From the IMG/VR virus record IMGVR_UViG_3300032313_001465, positions 62,001-126,000 of that record: DNA of 64,000 nt; one strand, given 5' to 3'. The notes under the pieces were generated by a model. It had not been told where the DNA came from, did not search any database, and worked only from the letters and a program-made list of their open reading frames with translations. Made by a program: the position numbers and the translations under genes. Positions 32,558-41,995 of the stretch are shown here, one piece after another. This stretch comes from a virus. Positions within the stretch are counted from its first letter, which is position 1, and the number at the start of each line of letters is the position of its first letter.

Positions 32558-33316
32558 ATGATTAAATTACTAAGTCTTTTAAAAGAAATAAAAGGTAAAC
32601 CTAAAGCTATCTTTTTATCGGGTCCTGCAGGATCTGGGAAAACATTTATTTCTAAAAAATTAATCTCTTTAGACAAATTTCAAGTAATTAATATAGATGA
32701 TACTTATGAGGAACTATTAAAATCTTCGGGTATGGGGATGAATCAAAAGAATTTTAGTCCTGAAGAGTTATCTCAAGCTACTAAATTAATGGGTCGTGCT
32801 CAAGCAGTAACTAAAGAAAAATATGCTAAAGCACTTGAAGGATTAAACAATGTTATTATAGATGGTACAGGTGCTGCTTCAAAACCACTAATAAAGAAAA
32901 AATCAGAATTAGAAGCACTAGGATATGATACATTCATGTTAATAATTTGGACATCCCCTATAACTTCTTTATCTAGAAATGCAGAACGTGAACGTTCATT
33001 AATGCCAAGTATTGTGTTACGTACTTGGAGAGACATTAATAAAAATATAGATTTATATAAACAAGCATTTGGAGATAATATAGCTATAATCAATAATGAT
33101 CCTGAAGGTTTAGAAACCAAATTTGATGTTGAAGATATTAAGAAAAAATATTTTACAAAACAAATGGGAAAACCAAAAACACCTGCAGAGCAAGAAAAAT
33201 CTAAAAAAGAAACAGAACAGTTGAATAAAGATATAGAACAATTTATTAAAGAAAAACCACAATTCAACACCTTATCAGACGCTCAATCCAAAATAAATAA
33301 ATTCATAAACAGCTAA
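32558..33316 (+). CDS. P-loop kinase (zeta-toxin/polynucleotide-kinase-like) with leader helix
   Basis: A 252-aa protein. Walker A 'GPAGSGKT' at residues 22-29, 'VINIDDTYEEL' and 'NVIIDGTG' follow the zeta-toxin/AAA_33 kinase plan; a basic helix 'RNAERERSL' could be the lid. Substrate unknown. It begins MIKLLSLLKE, matching the leader on the neighbouring cargo-like proteins, which supports this ATG over the one 6 nt upstream. The C-terminal 50 residues are a charged helix. Its stop overlaps the LRR gene's start by 1 nt. Confidence 0.7.
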   Translation: MIKLLSLLKEIKGKPKAIFLSGPAGSGKTFISKKLISLDKFQVINIDDTYEELLKSSGMGMNQKNFSPEELSQATKLMGRAQAVTKEKYAKALEGLNNVIIDGTGAASKPLIKKKSELEALGYDTFMLIIWTSPITSLSRNAERERSLMPSIVLRTWRDINKNIDLYKQAFGDNIAIINNDPEGLETKFDVEDIKKKYFTKQMGKPKTPAEQEKSKKETEQLNKDIEQFIKEKPQFNTLSDAQSKINKFINS

Positions 33317-33852
33317 TGATAAAACTTTTAGACCTCTTACGCGAAGAAAAACTAAATATTCTTAAACCTAGACGTTCCCCGGAAGAACGCCAATCTAACT
33401 TTCTTATTATAACCAATAAGAAAATTGAACAGTACATGAAGGATGGAGGCAAAGGTGATCTTGATTTAGCTAATACTAAAATTACCTCACTACCAAATGG
33501 TCTAAAGGTTGGCGGTTTTCTGGATTTAAGAAATTCTTCCATCACTACATTACCAAATGGTTTAACGGTTGGAGATTATCTTTATTTAAGAGATACTAAA
33601 ATTACATCATTACCCAATGATTTAACGGTTGGGGGTGAACTTGATTTAGCTAATATTAAAATTACTTCATTACCAAATGATCTAACGGTTAGGGGTGATC
33701 TTAATTTAAGAGATACTAAAATTACATCATTACCAAATGGTCTAACAGTTGGAGGTAATCTTGATTTAGAAAATACTCCAATAAGTAAAAAACATTCCGA
33801 AGAAGAAATTAAAAAAATGGTTCCGGGAGTAAAAGGCAATATTTATATATAA
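33316..33852 (+). CDS. leucine-rich-repeat protein 1
   Basis: A 178-aa protein. After a leader helix (MIKLLDLLREEKL) come about five 20-residue repeats of the form 'ITSLPNGLKVGGFLDLRNSS', an LRR-like solenoid with an LP-x-x-L core, and a C-terminal cap 'SEEEIKKMVPGVKG'. LRRs bind proteins. A shorter paralogue lies at 43.7 kb. The leader suggests packaging in the head; the target is unknown. Confidence 0.75.
   Translation: MIKLLDLLREEKLNILKPRRSPEERQSNFLIITNKKIEQYMKDGGKGDLDLANTKITSLPNGLKVGGFLDLRNSSITTLPNGLTVGDYLYLRDTKITSLPNDLTVGGELDLANIKITSLPNDLTVRGDLNLRDTKITSLPNGLTVGGNLDLENTPISKKHSEEEIKKMVPGVKGNIYI
33839..33848 (+). promoter_or_regulatory. late-type ATATTTAT motif inside the LRR gene end
   Basis: ATATTTATAT spans the last codons of the LRR gene, 15 nt upstream of the next start. 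Confidence 0.4.
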
Positions 33853-33863
33853 ACATAAAACAA

Positions 33864-34187
33864 ATGAAAAAATCAGAATTAAGACAAATTATTAAAGAGG
33901 AAATTAGTAAGGTGTTGAGTGAGATACAAACACCAATAGCTAATAAAACAGACAAATTTTTATTATATAGAAAGCCATCATCTTCCCCTAGTCCGGGTCA
34001 TGGTGCATATCTATTTTCATCTGGAAATACCCTAGATGAGTTATTTGATAATTGGATATTAACTATGCAATCCGGAGGATATGGGTATAAAGGTCAATAT
34101 TTAGATAATGAGCGCAAACGATTTGATATTGAACAAGAAAAATATTGGTCATCTCCTAGTTCATTTTACACACTCAAAATAAAATAA
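33864..34187 (+). CDS. leader-bearing hypothetical protein, 107 aa
   Basis: Begins 'MKKSELRQIIKEEISKVLSE', a near-copy of the next protein's start; LSE is an h-x-E site like those cut by gp21-type proteases. The body is aromatic and Ser/Pro-rich with no recognised domain. Probably a head-packaged protein (inference). Confidence 0.65.
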   Translation: MKKSELRQIIKEEISKVLSEIQTPIANKTDKFLLYRKPSSSPSPGHGAYLFSSGNTLDELFDNWILTMQSGGYGYKGQYLDNERKRFDIEQEKYWSSPSSFYTLKIK

Positions 34188-34192
34188 ATATA

Positions 34193-34585
34193 ATGAAAAA
34201 ATCAGAATTAAGACAACTTATTAAAGAAGAAGTTGAATCTATAGTAAATGAGACACGTACTAAAGATTTTGAAGTAAAAGATGAAATTGGTAAATTTTTT
34301 GTAGTTACATCCCCATATAAAGATAGTACTAAAGAAGATATATTATTTGATTCTGATGTTTTTCATTTTGCAAATCAAGTTAAAGAAGGACTATCATTAC
34401 ATGATGTTATAGGATTATACAAAAACAAATCAGATGCCAATAGAATAGCAACTGAAGCCTTAAAAGAACGTGATACCCATTTAGATGAATTAAAATCATC
34501 AATGGAAGAATTCAGAAACCATAAAAAAGAAACAGAAGATAAAAAATCAAAAGCTAAGGAATTAATTCAAAAATTAAAAAAATAA
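34193..34585 (+). CDS. leader-bearing hypothetical protein, 130 aa
   Basis: Begins 'MKKSELRQLIKEEVESIVNE', matching the preceding gene. The body ends in a long charged coiled coil ('EEFRNHKKETEDKKSKAKEL'). No domain recognised. It overlaps the next gene by 1 nt. Confidence 0.65.
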   Translation: MKKSELRQLIKEEVESIVNETRTKDFEVKDEIGKFFVVTSPYKDSTKEDILFDSDVFHFANQVKEGLSLHDVIGLYKNKSDANRIATEALKERDTHLDELKSSMEEFRNHKKETEDKKSKAKELIQKLKK

Positions 34586-35637
34586 TGAATTCTTTAGTAG
34601 AATATTTAATTATGCCTATTATAGGAGAATCTACCTATAAACCGGGAGTAGTATTACTTCCAGGAGCATTCAAACCCCCAACCGAAGGACATTTTAATTT
34701 AGTTAAGGAATTGGCTATGGATCCTAGAACAAAAGAACTAATAATTATTATATCCTCAGGTCAGAGAGAAAATATAGGTTCTGAAGAATCTGAAAAAATA
34801 TGGAAAATATATCTTAAACATCTTCCAAGTAATGTTAAAGTAATGATATCTCCTGAAAGTTCTCCAGTTAAAGCAGCATATAGTATTATAAAAGATAATC
34901 CCGATACTCATTATTTAGTAGCAGTAGGATATAGAAATGAAAAAGATAAAAAGGATATCGATAGAATCAAATCCTCAGAAAAATATCCAAATGCTGAAGG
35001 ATTAGTATATAAAACAGATTCATCCACAAGAGCTATAGACGCCCGAAAAGAACTAGAGTCAAATAATCAAGAAGGATTTAATGAATATTTACCATCTCAA
35101 CTTACCCCATCTGAAAAAAATAAAGTGTGGAATATATTAACTAAACCCCCAATCCAAGAGTCGGATCGAAAAGGAATTAAAGCATTTTCCCGTGAAATTA
35201 TAACAACCAATGAATCACAATCTAAAGATTTTTCATTTTCATTAGAGGGGGGTTGGCTTCTTAAAGATGGGTTATTATCTTTATCAAATTCCATGATTGA
35301 AAGTGGAATAAATATTAAGCCGCTTCCTAAAGTTATATTAATAGAAGATGATAAAAGCAATGCATCTAATATTTTAGGTAAAACCGCTTATTATGATCCA
35401 CAGAATAAAACAATAGTGCTTTATACTTTAAATCGTCATCCTATTGATGTGATGAAGAGCTTTTGTCATGAAATGTGGCATCATCATCAAAACCTAGAAG
35501 GTAGATTAAACAATATAAATACTACTAATACTAATGAAGATGATTATTTAAATGAAATAGAAAAAGAAACATACTTAAATAGTCAGATTATATATAGGAA
35601 TTGGGCTGATAAAATGAGAAAATTAAATAATGATTAA
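34585..35637 (+). CDS. nucleotidyltransferase fused to an HExxH metallopeptidase-like domain
   Basis: A 350-aa two-domain protein. Residues ~20-190: a HIGH-superfamily nucleotidyltransferase with 'GAFKPPTEGHFNLV' (T-x-G-H at 33-36) and 'SSTRAIDAR' (146-154, the ISSTxxR-like motif). Residues ~200-350: 'SFCHEMWHHHQNLEGRL' with an HExxH zinc site at 295-299. The first domain would transfer a nucleotide to a phosphorylated substrate; the second would cut protein. The start (MNSLVEYLIMPIIGE) is leader-like. Confidence 0.7.
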   Translation: MNSLVEYLIMPIIGESTYKPGVVLLPGAFKPPTEGHFNLVKELAMDPRTKELIIIISSGQRENIGSEESEKIWKIYLKHLPSNVKVMISPESSPVKAAYSIIKDNPDTHYLVAVGYRNEKDKKDIDRIKSSEKYPNAEGLVYKTDSSTRAIDARKELESNNQEGFNEYLPSQLTPSEKNKVWNILTKPPIQESDRKGIKAFSREIITTNESQSKDFSFSLEGGWLLKDGLLSLSNSMIESGINIKPLPKVILIEDDKSNASNILGKTAYYDPQNKTIVLYTLNRHPIDVMKSFCHEMWHHHQNLEGRLNNINTTNTNEDDYLNEIEKETYLNSQIIYRNWADKMRKLNND

Positions 35638-36148
35638 ATTGAAAGACATATTCGAAAACGAAGTAATAGATCAGGTATTTCAAATATATTGTGATCTTGA
35701 TGGGGTGTTAGCAGATTTTGATAAACGATTCGAATATTTTGCAGGGATGTCTCCTTCTGAATATGAAAAAGCATTCGGAACTAAAAAGTTTTGGGAACTG
35801 ATAGACGAAAAAGTAGGTGTAAAATTTTGGACAGGAATACCGTGGATGTCGGATGGTAAAACACTTTGGGAATTTCTTCAACCACACAATCCTATACTTT
35901 TATCCGCTCCCTCTAGAAATGAATCAAGTAAAATGGGTAAAAGAATTTGGGTTAAACGAAACATGCCTGGAACTAAACTTATTTTAGCAAGTAGAAGTAA
36001 TAAACAAAACTATTCTGATAAGTCTAACATACTTATCGACGATAGATTAGACACAATTGAAGAATGGAGAGCAAGAGGAGGAATAGGGATCCATCATACT
36101 TCAGCCGCATCAACAATAGCACAATTAAAAAAATTAGGATTTAAATAA
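35630..36148 (+). CDS. HAD-superfamily 5'(3')-nucleotidase-like phosphatase with leader
   Basis: A 172-aa protein. 'IYCDLDGVLADFDKRF' carries the HAD nucleophile and acid (Asp22, Asp24), and 'NILIDDRLDTIEEW' is the C-terminal metal-binding motif, both typical of deoxyribonucleotidases. It would dephosphorylate nucleotides or a related phosphoester. The leader MIKLKDIFENE precedes the domain. It overlaps the previous gene by 8 nt. Confidence 0.75.
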   Translation: MIKLKDIFENEVIDQVFQIYCDLDGVLADFDKRFEYFAGMSPSEYEKAFGTKKFWELIDEKVGVKFWTGIPWMSDGKTLWEFLQPHNPILLSAPSRNESSKMGKRIWVKRNMPGTKLILASRSNKQNYSDKSNILIDDRLDTIEEWRARGGIGIHHTSAASTIAQLKKLGFK

Positions 36149-36154
36149 ATAAAT

Positions 36155-36550
36155 ATGAATATAAGATTAGTAGGTGATACCAAAGAAGATTTACAAGCCA
36201 TTGTTAAAGACATTAAAGATTACTTTAAAAATGTTAACAAAGATTTTACAAGTAAATTTACAACCGAAAAACGTAAATTTGCAGAAGATGGAAAAATTGT
36301 TGAAAAATCAATAGATTTTATTACCGCTAAAGATAATGTTAATGGTAAAGAAACAACCATAAAACTTATTCCTATGTTAAACCCAACTGAAATGAAAATT
36401 GAATTGGGAAATGAAGGAGAATCTGTTATTAAAGGTAAAATCAAAAATCAACTTAAGGGTCGTGGTAAGATTAAATCGTATACTAAGGATGCTAAAAAAC
36501 CAATGAATGAAACACATTTATTGACTATAATCAAATCTATAATGAAATAA
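36155..36550 (+). CDS. hypothetical basic protein, 131 aa
   Basis: A soluble alpha/beta protein rich in lysine. A leader-like helix lies at the C-terminus ('MNETHLLTIIKSIMK') instead of the N-terminus. No family recognised. Overlaps the next start by 1 nt. Confidence 0.6.
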   Translation: MNIRLVGDTKEDLQAIVKDIKDYFKNVNKDFTSKFTTEKRKFAEDGKIVEKSIDFITAKDNVNGKETTIKLIPMLNPTEMKIELGNEGESVIKGKIKNQLKGRGKIKSYTKDAKKPMNETHLLTIIKSIMK

Positions 36551-37122
36551 TGAGTGAAAATGTTTTAAAAAAGGAATTTAATCCTAAAGATGTAAGTAGA
36601 TTACGAAACCTTATCCAAGGTAAATATGGAGATAACACAATCACAGGAGTAGGTTATGCTAAGCCATTTATTTATAGAGAAGAAAATGATGTGTGGGAAG
36701 AAGATGGTAGAAGATGGACTATAAAAAACGGAATTAAACAAAATGTTACTAAATTAGACGAGGCTAAAAAAACACATCTTTTACCTTTATTATGTCCTTC
36801 TTGTAAATCACCAATGTCACCTCATAGAGATAGATCATTTTATAATATTCATAAGATGTGTTTAAATTGTGTTTCTGTAATGGAAACTAAAATACGTCGT
36901 GAAGGAAAGTGGGAAGAATACGAAAGAAATATCCACAACAATGAAATAGATAATCTTATAAGAGAATTTAAGTTATGGGTAGAAGATGATTCAAAAGATA
37001 AAAACCAATCATATATCACGGAAGCTGGTGATCTTGAGAAATGGGTTGGGGGTTCTAGTACTGAACAAAAAGAACAACAAATTCAAGAAACCCTCAAATA
37101 TTTAGAAAATTTAAAGAAATGA
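36550..37122 (+). CDS. zinc-ribbon protein, 190 aa
   Basis: 'LLPLLCPSCKSPMS' and 'HKMCLNCVSVMETK' give Cys82, Cys85, Cys104 and Cys107, a four-cysteine zinc ribbon. The N-terminal part ('RRWTIKNGIKQNVTKLDEA') and this ribbon occur together in phage proteins I have seen annotated only as hypothetical. C-terminus is a charged helix. Function unknown. Confidence 0.65.
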   Translation: MSENVLKKEFNPKDVSRLRNLIQGKYGDNTITGVGYAKPFIYREENDVWEEDGRRWTIKNGIKQNVTKLDEAKKTHLLPLLCPSCKSPMSPHRDRSFYNIHKMCLNCVSVMETKIRREGKWEEYERNIHNNEIDNLIREFKLWVEDDSKDKNQSYITEAGDLEKWVGGSSTEQKEQQIQETLKYLENLKK

Positions 37123-37742
37123 ACATAACTTCTATTACATTATTATCTTCAATTTTAGTAGCACTAATTACTTCAGTATTAGGTCCCGTATTATTAGTAT
37201 GGGTTCGAAGTAAATTTGATAATACTAAGAAAATCGATACATTAGGTGAAGCGTTTAAAGTCAATGAAGAAGTAGACCATCAATTAGATATTATGATGGA
37301 CAAACTAAAATGTGATAGAATATGGATAGCTCAATTTCATAATGGAGGGCATTTTTACCCTACAGGAAAATCTATTCAAAAATTCTCTATTTTCTACGAA
37401 AAAATATCACCACTAATAGTTCCAGTTAGAAACATATTCCAAAATATCCCGACCTCATTATTTCCTAAAACATTAGTTAAACTACACAATGATGGGGAAC
37501 TCATAATTCATGATAATGAAATAAGTAATTATCAAGATATATCCTATTTATTTGATAATTGTAAAGCTAAATCATTATATATGATAGCCATAGAAGACTT
37601 AGAAGGACATTTTATAGGAATGATTTCAGTATCATATGAAAATAGTAAACATGTTCTGAATCAAGAAGAATGGATATTCTTACGTCAAAAAATAGGAGCA
37701 ATTGGAAGTATATTAACTAATTATTTAAACCCACAAAAATAA
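37119..37742 (+). CDS. membrane-anchored GAF-like protein
   Basis: A 207-aa protein. One N-terminal hydrophobic helix ('LLSSILVALITSVLGPVLLV') followed by a ~150-residue domain ('DRIWIAQFHNGGHFYPTGKS' to 'LRQKIGAIGSILTNYL') with the strand/helix order of a GAF sensor domain. A cytoplasmic small-molecule sensor fixed to the membrane is unusual for a phage. It overlaps the zinc-ribbon gene by 4 nt. Confidence 0.6.
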   Translation: MNITSITLLSSILVALITSVLGPVLLVWVRSKFDNTKKIDTLGEAFKVNEEVDHQLDIMMDKLKCDRIWIAQFHNGGHFYPTGKSIQKFSIFYEKISPLIVPVRNIFQNIPTSLFPKTLVKLHNDGELIIHDNEISNYQDISYLFDNCKAKSLYMIAIEDLEGHFIGMISVSYENSKHVLNQEEWIFLRQKIGAIGSILTNYLNPQK

Positions 37743-37749
37743 AACAAAA

Positions 37750-37947
37750 ATGGATAATTTTAGCGTAACTAAATGGAATAGAGAAAGATATATTGATGAA
37801 AACAAAGATGTTAAATCAACTAAAAAAATACAAGAAGCATATAATTCATTAATTTCTATGATTGAGAAAAAATCAAAACAATTAAATGATGATGAATTAT
37901 ATGAATTACATGAAAAAATGAAATCGTTTTTTACAAAATCAATTTAA
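37750..37947 (+). CDS. small helical protein, 65 aa
   Basis: A charged helical protein ('SMIEKKSKQLNDDELYELHE'). No family recognised. Starts 7 nt after the GAF-like gene. Confidence 0.55.
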   Translation: MDNFSVTKWNRERYIDENKDVKSTKKIQEAYNSLISMIEKKSKQLNDDELYELHEKMKSFFTKSI

Positions 37948-37964
37948 CTTTTATACTATTTTAC

Positions 37965-37974
37965 ATATTTATTA
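37965..37974 (+). promoter_or_regulatory. late-type ATATTTAT motif
   Basis: ATATTTATTA, 15 nt upstream of the next start codon, in a 42-nt intergenic gap. Confidence 0.5.
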
Positions 37975-37989
37975 ATAAACAATAACATA

Positions 37990-38517
37990 ATGAACAACGA
38001 ATTTGATTTCAAAGGGTATTTAAAAAATAACCCACTATTAAAAGAAACTAATATTAATATCAATATTAACGAATCTAAACTTAGAGAAAGAGTAAAAGCC
38101 GAAATTTTATCTGCATTAAAAGAAAATGATGCATATGAAGGAATTGGGGAATTTGATAGTAATAAATCCGCTCGTATTAAAGAATTTATTATAGCACTTA
38201 ATAGGCTTGTAGATGAATATCACGCAGAATTATACTTAAATGATAGTGTATTTGATGCTATTTCAATGGTGATAAAATATGCTCAAGAAGAAGCAATGAA
38301 TATGAATGAAGCTGAAGAAAAAGACCAACCAGAAGAAGAAGAAACTCCAGAAGTAGCAGACGTAGAACCTGAAATTACGGGTGATGAAAAAATAGTACAA
38401 GACGCTTTAACAAAGGCATATGAAACTGCTAGTAAAATGGGTGATAAAAAATTATTAGACCAAATAGGAAACACTATTACATTTTTTACCCGTACTCACA
38501 TTGTAAGTAACAAATAA
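37990..38517 (+). CDS. acidic structural-type protein, 175 aa
   Basis: Contains 'NESKLRERVKAEILSALKEN', the leader-type helix set about 25 residues in, then an acidic stretch ('EEAEEKDQPEEEETPEVADV'-like) and a short C-terminal domain. Probably a head-associated or packaged protein by analogy with its neighbours. No family recognised. Confidence 0.55.
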   Translation: MNNEFDFKGYLKNNPLLKETNINININESKLRERVKAEILSALKENDAYEGIGEFDSNKSARIKEFIIALNRLVDEYHAELYLNDSVFDAISMVIKYAQEEAMNMNEAEEKDQPEEEETPEVADVEPEITGDEKIVQDALTKAYETASKMGDKKLLDQIGNTITFFTRTHIVSNK

Positions 38518-38545
38518 AATTTTTATAAACCAAAACCAATCATTT

Positions 38546-38722
38546 ATGAACACACAGGACTTAATTACCAGAATGCAAGAAGTATTTGAAACTCTAATTC
38601 ATGAGGGCTCAAGTAAATTCAAATCAGGAAAAGCTAAAGCTAGAAAAGCAGCAAGTGAATTAAAAAAATTAGCAGGTGAATACAAAAGAGCATCTTTAGA
38701 AGAAAGCAAAACCACAATCTAA
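38546..38722 (+). CDS. Hc1-like histone H1-type nucleoprotein, 58 aa
   Basis: A very small basic protein. '[20 protein letters not shown]' matches the core of the bacterial Hc1/histone H1-like family, common in Bacteroidota, which condenses DNA. Its first 20 residues ('[20 protein letters not shown]') look like the leader found on cargo proteins. A DNA-binding protein packaged with the genome would fit. The next gene's ATG overlaps its stop codon. Confidence 0.65.
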   Translation: MNTQDLITRMQEVFETLIHEGSSKFKSGKAKARKAASELKKLAGEYKRASLEESKTTI

Positions 38723-40350
38723 TGACCCAAACATCAGGCCTCATCGTAAAAGGTGTAAATCCTATAGATAATCATGAAATAAGTAATGTTGTCCAAAGTG
38801 GTACATTTTACGGTGAGTGGTTTCCTGATAAAAATTATTGGTTTTTTCCTTTTGATGAGCAAAATTATGCATCATTAAGAGATGATTTAGAACAAAAATT
38901 TATTGATACTGGAATTCATGCAGTATATACTGAAGTTAATGTTGATGTAGAATTAAACGAGTCTCTATCTAAAAAAGTAATGGATGCTAGAGAGAAAATT
39001 CTTAAAAACATGAAATCAAATAAAAGAGAATTAGTAAAGCGATATGGTGCTGATGCTGAAAAAGTTATGTATGGTAGAGCAACAAATTTAGCAAAAAAAC
39101 AAATAAATAAAATGAATACAGAAAAATTAAGAGAACTTATAAAAAGTAAACTTCTAGAAGCTCCTAAAAAAGATCTAAATAACGACGGAGAAATAAACTC
39201 AAAAGACTATTTAATGGCTCGTGATAAAGCTATTAAGGCAAATATGGGTACAAACGAAGCTGAAGAAGGTGATTATGTTTCTGATTTTATTAAAGCATTA
39301 GAAGATGTTAAAAGTGTTTTTTTATCTAAAGCCAAAAATAACAAAATAAAAGGCCCAATTTTAAAAGCATTTAATGAATTTATTGACGAAATTGATAGAC
39401 TTGCCCCTCAAAAATTAAAAGAAGACGAAAATGAATATCCAGAATTAACTGAAGCATATGTTCCAGATAATATTAAAGAATTTTCCAAGAGAAAGGGTAT
39501 TACTTCTTTAGTTAATAAAGCAGCAGGATGGGCTGAAAAAATAGGCAAAAGAATTACTGGAGGTACTGCTATTGGTAAAAACTATGGTACATTAGTATTA
39601 GATATGGGTTATCAAAAGGGAGAAATTAGAATTAATATTGAAGATGAAATAATTGAATTATATGGTGAAGAAGTTAATAGCTTTCCTGAATTCAAACAAG
39701 TATATATGGATGAAAACGATAGTAAAGAATCGGAATCATTAAATGAAGATGATTATTTACAATCAGATGACGAATCAGATATGGCTAAGTCGCAATTAAT
39801 ATCAATTCAATCTAGCGTTTCTAAATTAATGAATATGATTAAAGATAATGATCAACTAGACGCTTGGGTACAAGCTAAATTAACTAAAGCAGAAGATTAT
39901 CTTGATTCAGTATCAGGATATTTAGAGGGTGAAAGTAGTTTAACTGAAAATGAAAAAGGATGGGATGTTAAAAAAGATACTCCAGAAATTAAAGCGTTAA
40001 TGGTTACTGCAGATGATACATCAAAAACCCCATCAGAAAGAGATAAAGCAAGACAAAAAGCATACGATTTACGTAATAAAATGTCTAAAGGTAAAATGGA
40101 AGAGAATGTAAGCTTAAGAAAAAATGATATTGTTATTTATAAAGGTAAAAAATTTAAAATAGGCATGATTGAAAATACTGGTGATTTTGATTTAGTTTAT
40201 CTAAATACTATGGATGGTCAACCTGCCGAAGGTCCTAATGGAGGTTATTTAAGAGTACACGCTGATGGGTTACAAAAACAATTGAAAGAGAATGATTTTG
40301 CTAAAACATTAGCTGAAAAATTAGCTAAACAAATTAAAGGAAATGACTAA
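38722..40350 (+). CDS. large acidic virion-associated protein with EF-hand-like loop, 542 aa
   Basis: Several separable parts: an N-terminal ~70-residue alpha/beta domain, a leader-like helix '[20 protein letters not shown]', a dockerin/EF-hand-like calcium loop '[20 protein letters not shown]', and a C-terminal KOW-like small beta barrel ('[20 protein letters not shown]'). Multiple h-x-E sites (LNE, LTE) lie between the parts, so a gp21-type protease could cut it into pieces. Function unknown. Confidence 0.55.
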   Translation: MTQTSGLIVKGVNPIDNHEISNVVQSGTFYGEWFPDKNYWFFPFDEQNYASLRDDLEQKFIDTGIHAVYTEVNVDVELNESLSKKVMDAREKILKNMKSNKRELVKRYGADAEKVMYGRATNLAKKQINKMNTEKLRELIKSKLLEAPKKDLNNDGEINSKDYLMARDKAIKANMGTNEAEEGDYVSDFIKALEDVKSVFLSKAKNNKIKGPILKAFNEFIDEIDRLAPQKLKEDENEYPELTEAYVPDNIKEFSKRKGITSLVNKAAGWAEKIGKRITGGTAIGKNYGTLVLDMGYQKGEIRINIEDEIIELYGEEVNSFPEFKQVYMDENDSKESESLNEDDYLQSDDESDMAKSQLISIQSSVSKLMNMIKDNDQLDAWVQAKLTKAEDYLDSVSGYLEGESSLTENEKGWDVKKDTPEIKALMVTADDTSKTPSERDKARQKAYDLRNKMSKGKMEENVSLRKNDIVIYKGKKFKIGMIENTGDFDLVYLNTMDGQPAEGPNGGYLRVHADGLQKQLKENDFAKTLAEKLAKQIKGND

Positions 40351-40780
40351 AACTGATCTTCGAAATTTAATTAGAAGTATAGCTCAACCTATTCTAAAGA
40401 CTCCACCATCTACAGAAATACCAAATGTAGAATATGAGGAATTAGAAAAATTTCCTGAATTAAAAAAAACAATCGTCGATTTACTTACTCAAGACTATGC
40501 TCGTTTTTTAGATGGAATTGATTGGGTTGCTCCTCGCCCTACTACATTTAGAGTAAATTTATTAAATGGTCAAAATTTTTATTTAATTTATGGAAAACGT
40601 AGCTGGATAGCTCAAGTTGAAGGTAAAAAATATTATCTTCTAAATTTAAACGAAGAAGAATCAGCATGCCAAGCAATTGCAAGGATATTAAGGTTTGGTG
40701 CTAAAAATGAACCAGTAGCAGAAGGAGAAGAAGAACCACCAAAAGAAGAAAAACCACCAAAAGAAGAAACCCCCGAATAA
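40343..40780 (+). CDS. leader-bearing hypothetical protein, 145 aa
   Basis: Begins '[20 protein letters not shown]', a leader-type helix, then an alpha/beta domain and a Pro/Glu/Lys-rich tail ('[17 protein letters not shown]'). No family recognised. Overlaps the preceding gene by 8 nt. Confidence 0.6.
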   Translation: MTKTDLRNLIRSIAQPILKTPPSTEIPNVEYEELEKFPELKKTIVDLLTQDYARFLDGIDWVAPRPTTFRVNLLNGQNFYLIYGKRSWIAQVEGKKYYLLNLNEEESACQAIARILRFGAKNEPVAEGEEEPPKEEKPPKEETPE

Positions 40781-40783
40781 AAT

Positions 40784-41995
40784 ATGGACGTATTTGATAA
40801 ATTTTTTAAAAGATATTCATATAAATTTCCAAAAGGATATCCTGACATGAAAAATGAGCAGGATGTTTTACTATTAGAGAATATACTTTATAATTTACTA
40901 GAAGAAAGAATTGTACTTAATGAGGCTTCTGCTAATAAATTTGCTAAAAATACATTATTATCTAAGAATCCTAAAGTATTTAGTGATACTGCTACTAATG
41001 ATAGAATAGCAAATAAAGCTAACATATCAAATGATGAATTTGTTAAGCTAATTAAAAATACTTTTAAAGTAAAAAACGTTAAAGTTACACCTCCTAAACA
41101 AAAACCAAACCCTTCAAGTAAGTTTTCACTTTTCTCATTTGATACAAGTGAAGGTCCTGCTAATATTATTTTAGCGCTTCCTGCTACAGCAAATAAAGGA
41201 GTTGATTTTGAAAAAGGATTAACAAAAAGTCTACAAGATTATGCGGGTTATCCATTAGATGAAATTGATAATGAAATAGTAAAAAAAATATATAAAGATC
41301 TAAAAATAAACCCCGAATTATTATCTCCTGAAGACATAATAAATGCAGGAGAAACTGATACTAAACGTCCTATTAGTTTTAATGGACCTCAATCTAGAGG
41401 AAAACAAATTGCTGATATTGTAATCACATATCAAAATAAACCATATTATTTATCCATTAAAGATCCTAAAGGCTCAGGAATATATAATGGTGGAACTTTA
41501 AAATCCATTAAATATAATAAGGATGAAACCAAAGTTATATTTGATGAAGGTGAATATAATTCTGATAAATTTAAAAAAGAAGTATTGGATGCATTTGGTG
41601 TTAATCCTAAAAGAATAGTAAAAGGCCTGAATGAATATTTAAACACTCAAGCTGGAATTAAATCAGGTAAACCTACCAATTTCGAAAGCACAAATGCTGA
41701 TTTAGATAAAATATCAAAGTTCTTAGGCTCAGCACTAGATTATGGATATTATTATATAAGAAAAATTAATGATAATGACGTAAAAATATACAATATAAAT
41801 TCAGCTAAAACAGCAAATCAATTAATGGGTACTCCAACAAGTGTTGAGGTAAAATATCCAGGTCCTACCACAAAAATAACAGCAGTAAAAGTAAACTTAT
41901 CAGATTCAATATTTGGATTGAAAAATGCTACTCTAAACATTAGAAATGATCATGGTGGAGTAACAACCCCCGCTTTTAAAGTAACTATTAATTAA
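40784..41995 (+). CDS. possible restriction-endonuclease-like protein, 403 aa
   Basis: An N-terminal helical region with an h-x-E site ('RIVLNEASANKFAKN') precedes a domain with 'VDFEKGLTKSLQDY', then 'GKQIADIVITYQNKPYYLSI' followed by KDP. A glutamate helix, an Asp at the start of a strand and an S-x-K on the next strand resemble restriction-like nucleases of the 'SxK' type. The match is by pattern only. If right, it would be a nuclease in the cargo set. Confidence 0.45.
   Translation: MDVFDKFFKRYSYKFPKGYPDMKNEQDVLLLENILYNLLEERIVLNEASANKFAKNTLLSKNPKVFSDTATNDRIANKANISNDEFVKLIKNTFKVKNVKVTPPKQKPNPSSKFSLFSFDTSEGPANIILALPATANKGVDFEKGLTKSLQDYAGYPLDEIDNEIVKKIYKDLKINPELLSPEDIINAGETDTKRPISFNGPQSRGKQIADIVITYQNKPYYLSIKDPKGSGIYNGGTLKSIKYNKDETKVIFDEGEYNSDKFKKEVLDAFGVNPKRIVKGLNEYLNTQAGIKSGKPTNFESTNADLDKISKFLGSALDYGYYYIRKINDNDVKIYNINSAKTANQLMGTPTSVEVKYPGPTTKITAVKVNLSDSIFGLKNATLNIRNDHGGVTTPAFKVTIN

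Noticed and set aside
32800-33270. 156-codon open frame on the - strand
   Set aside because: Antisense of the P-loop kinase gene; Leu/Phe/Ser-rich with no start context.
33460-33780. Regular 60-bp DNA repeats that could look like a CRISPR array
   Set aside because: They are in frame, contiguous without spacers, and encode LRR units.
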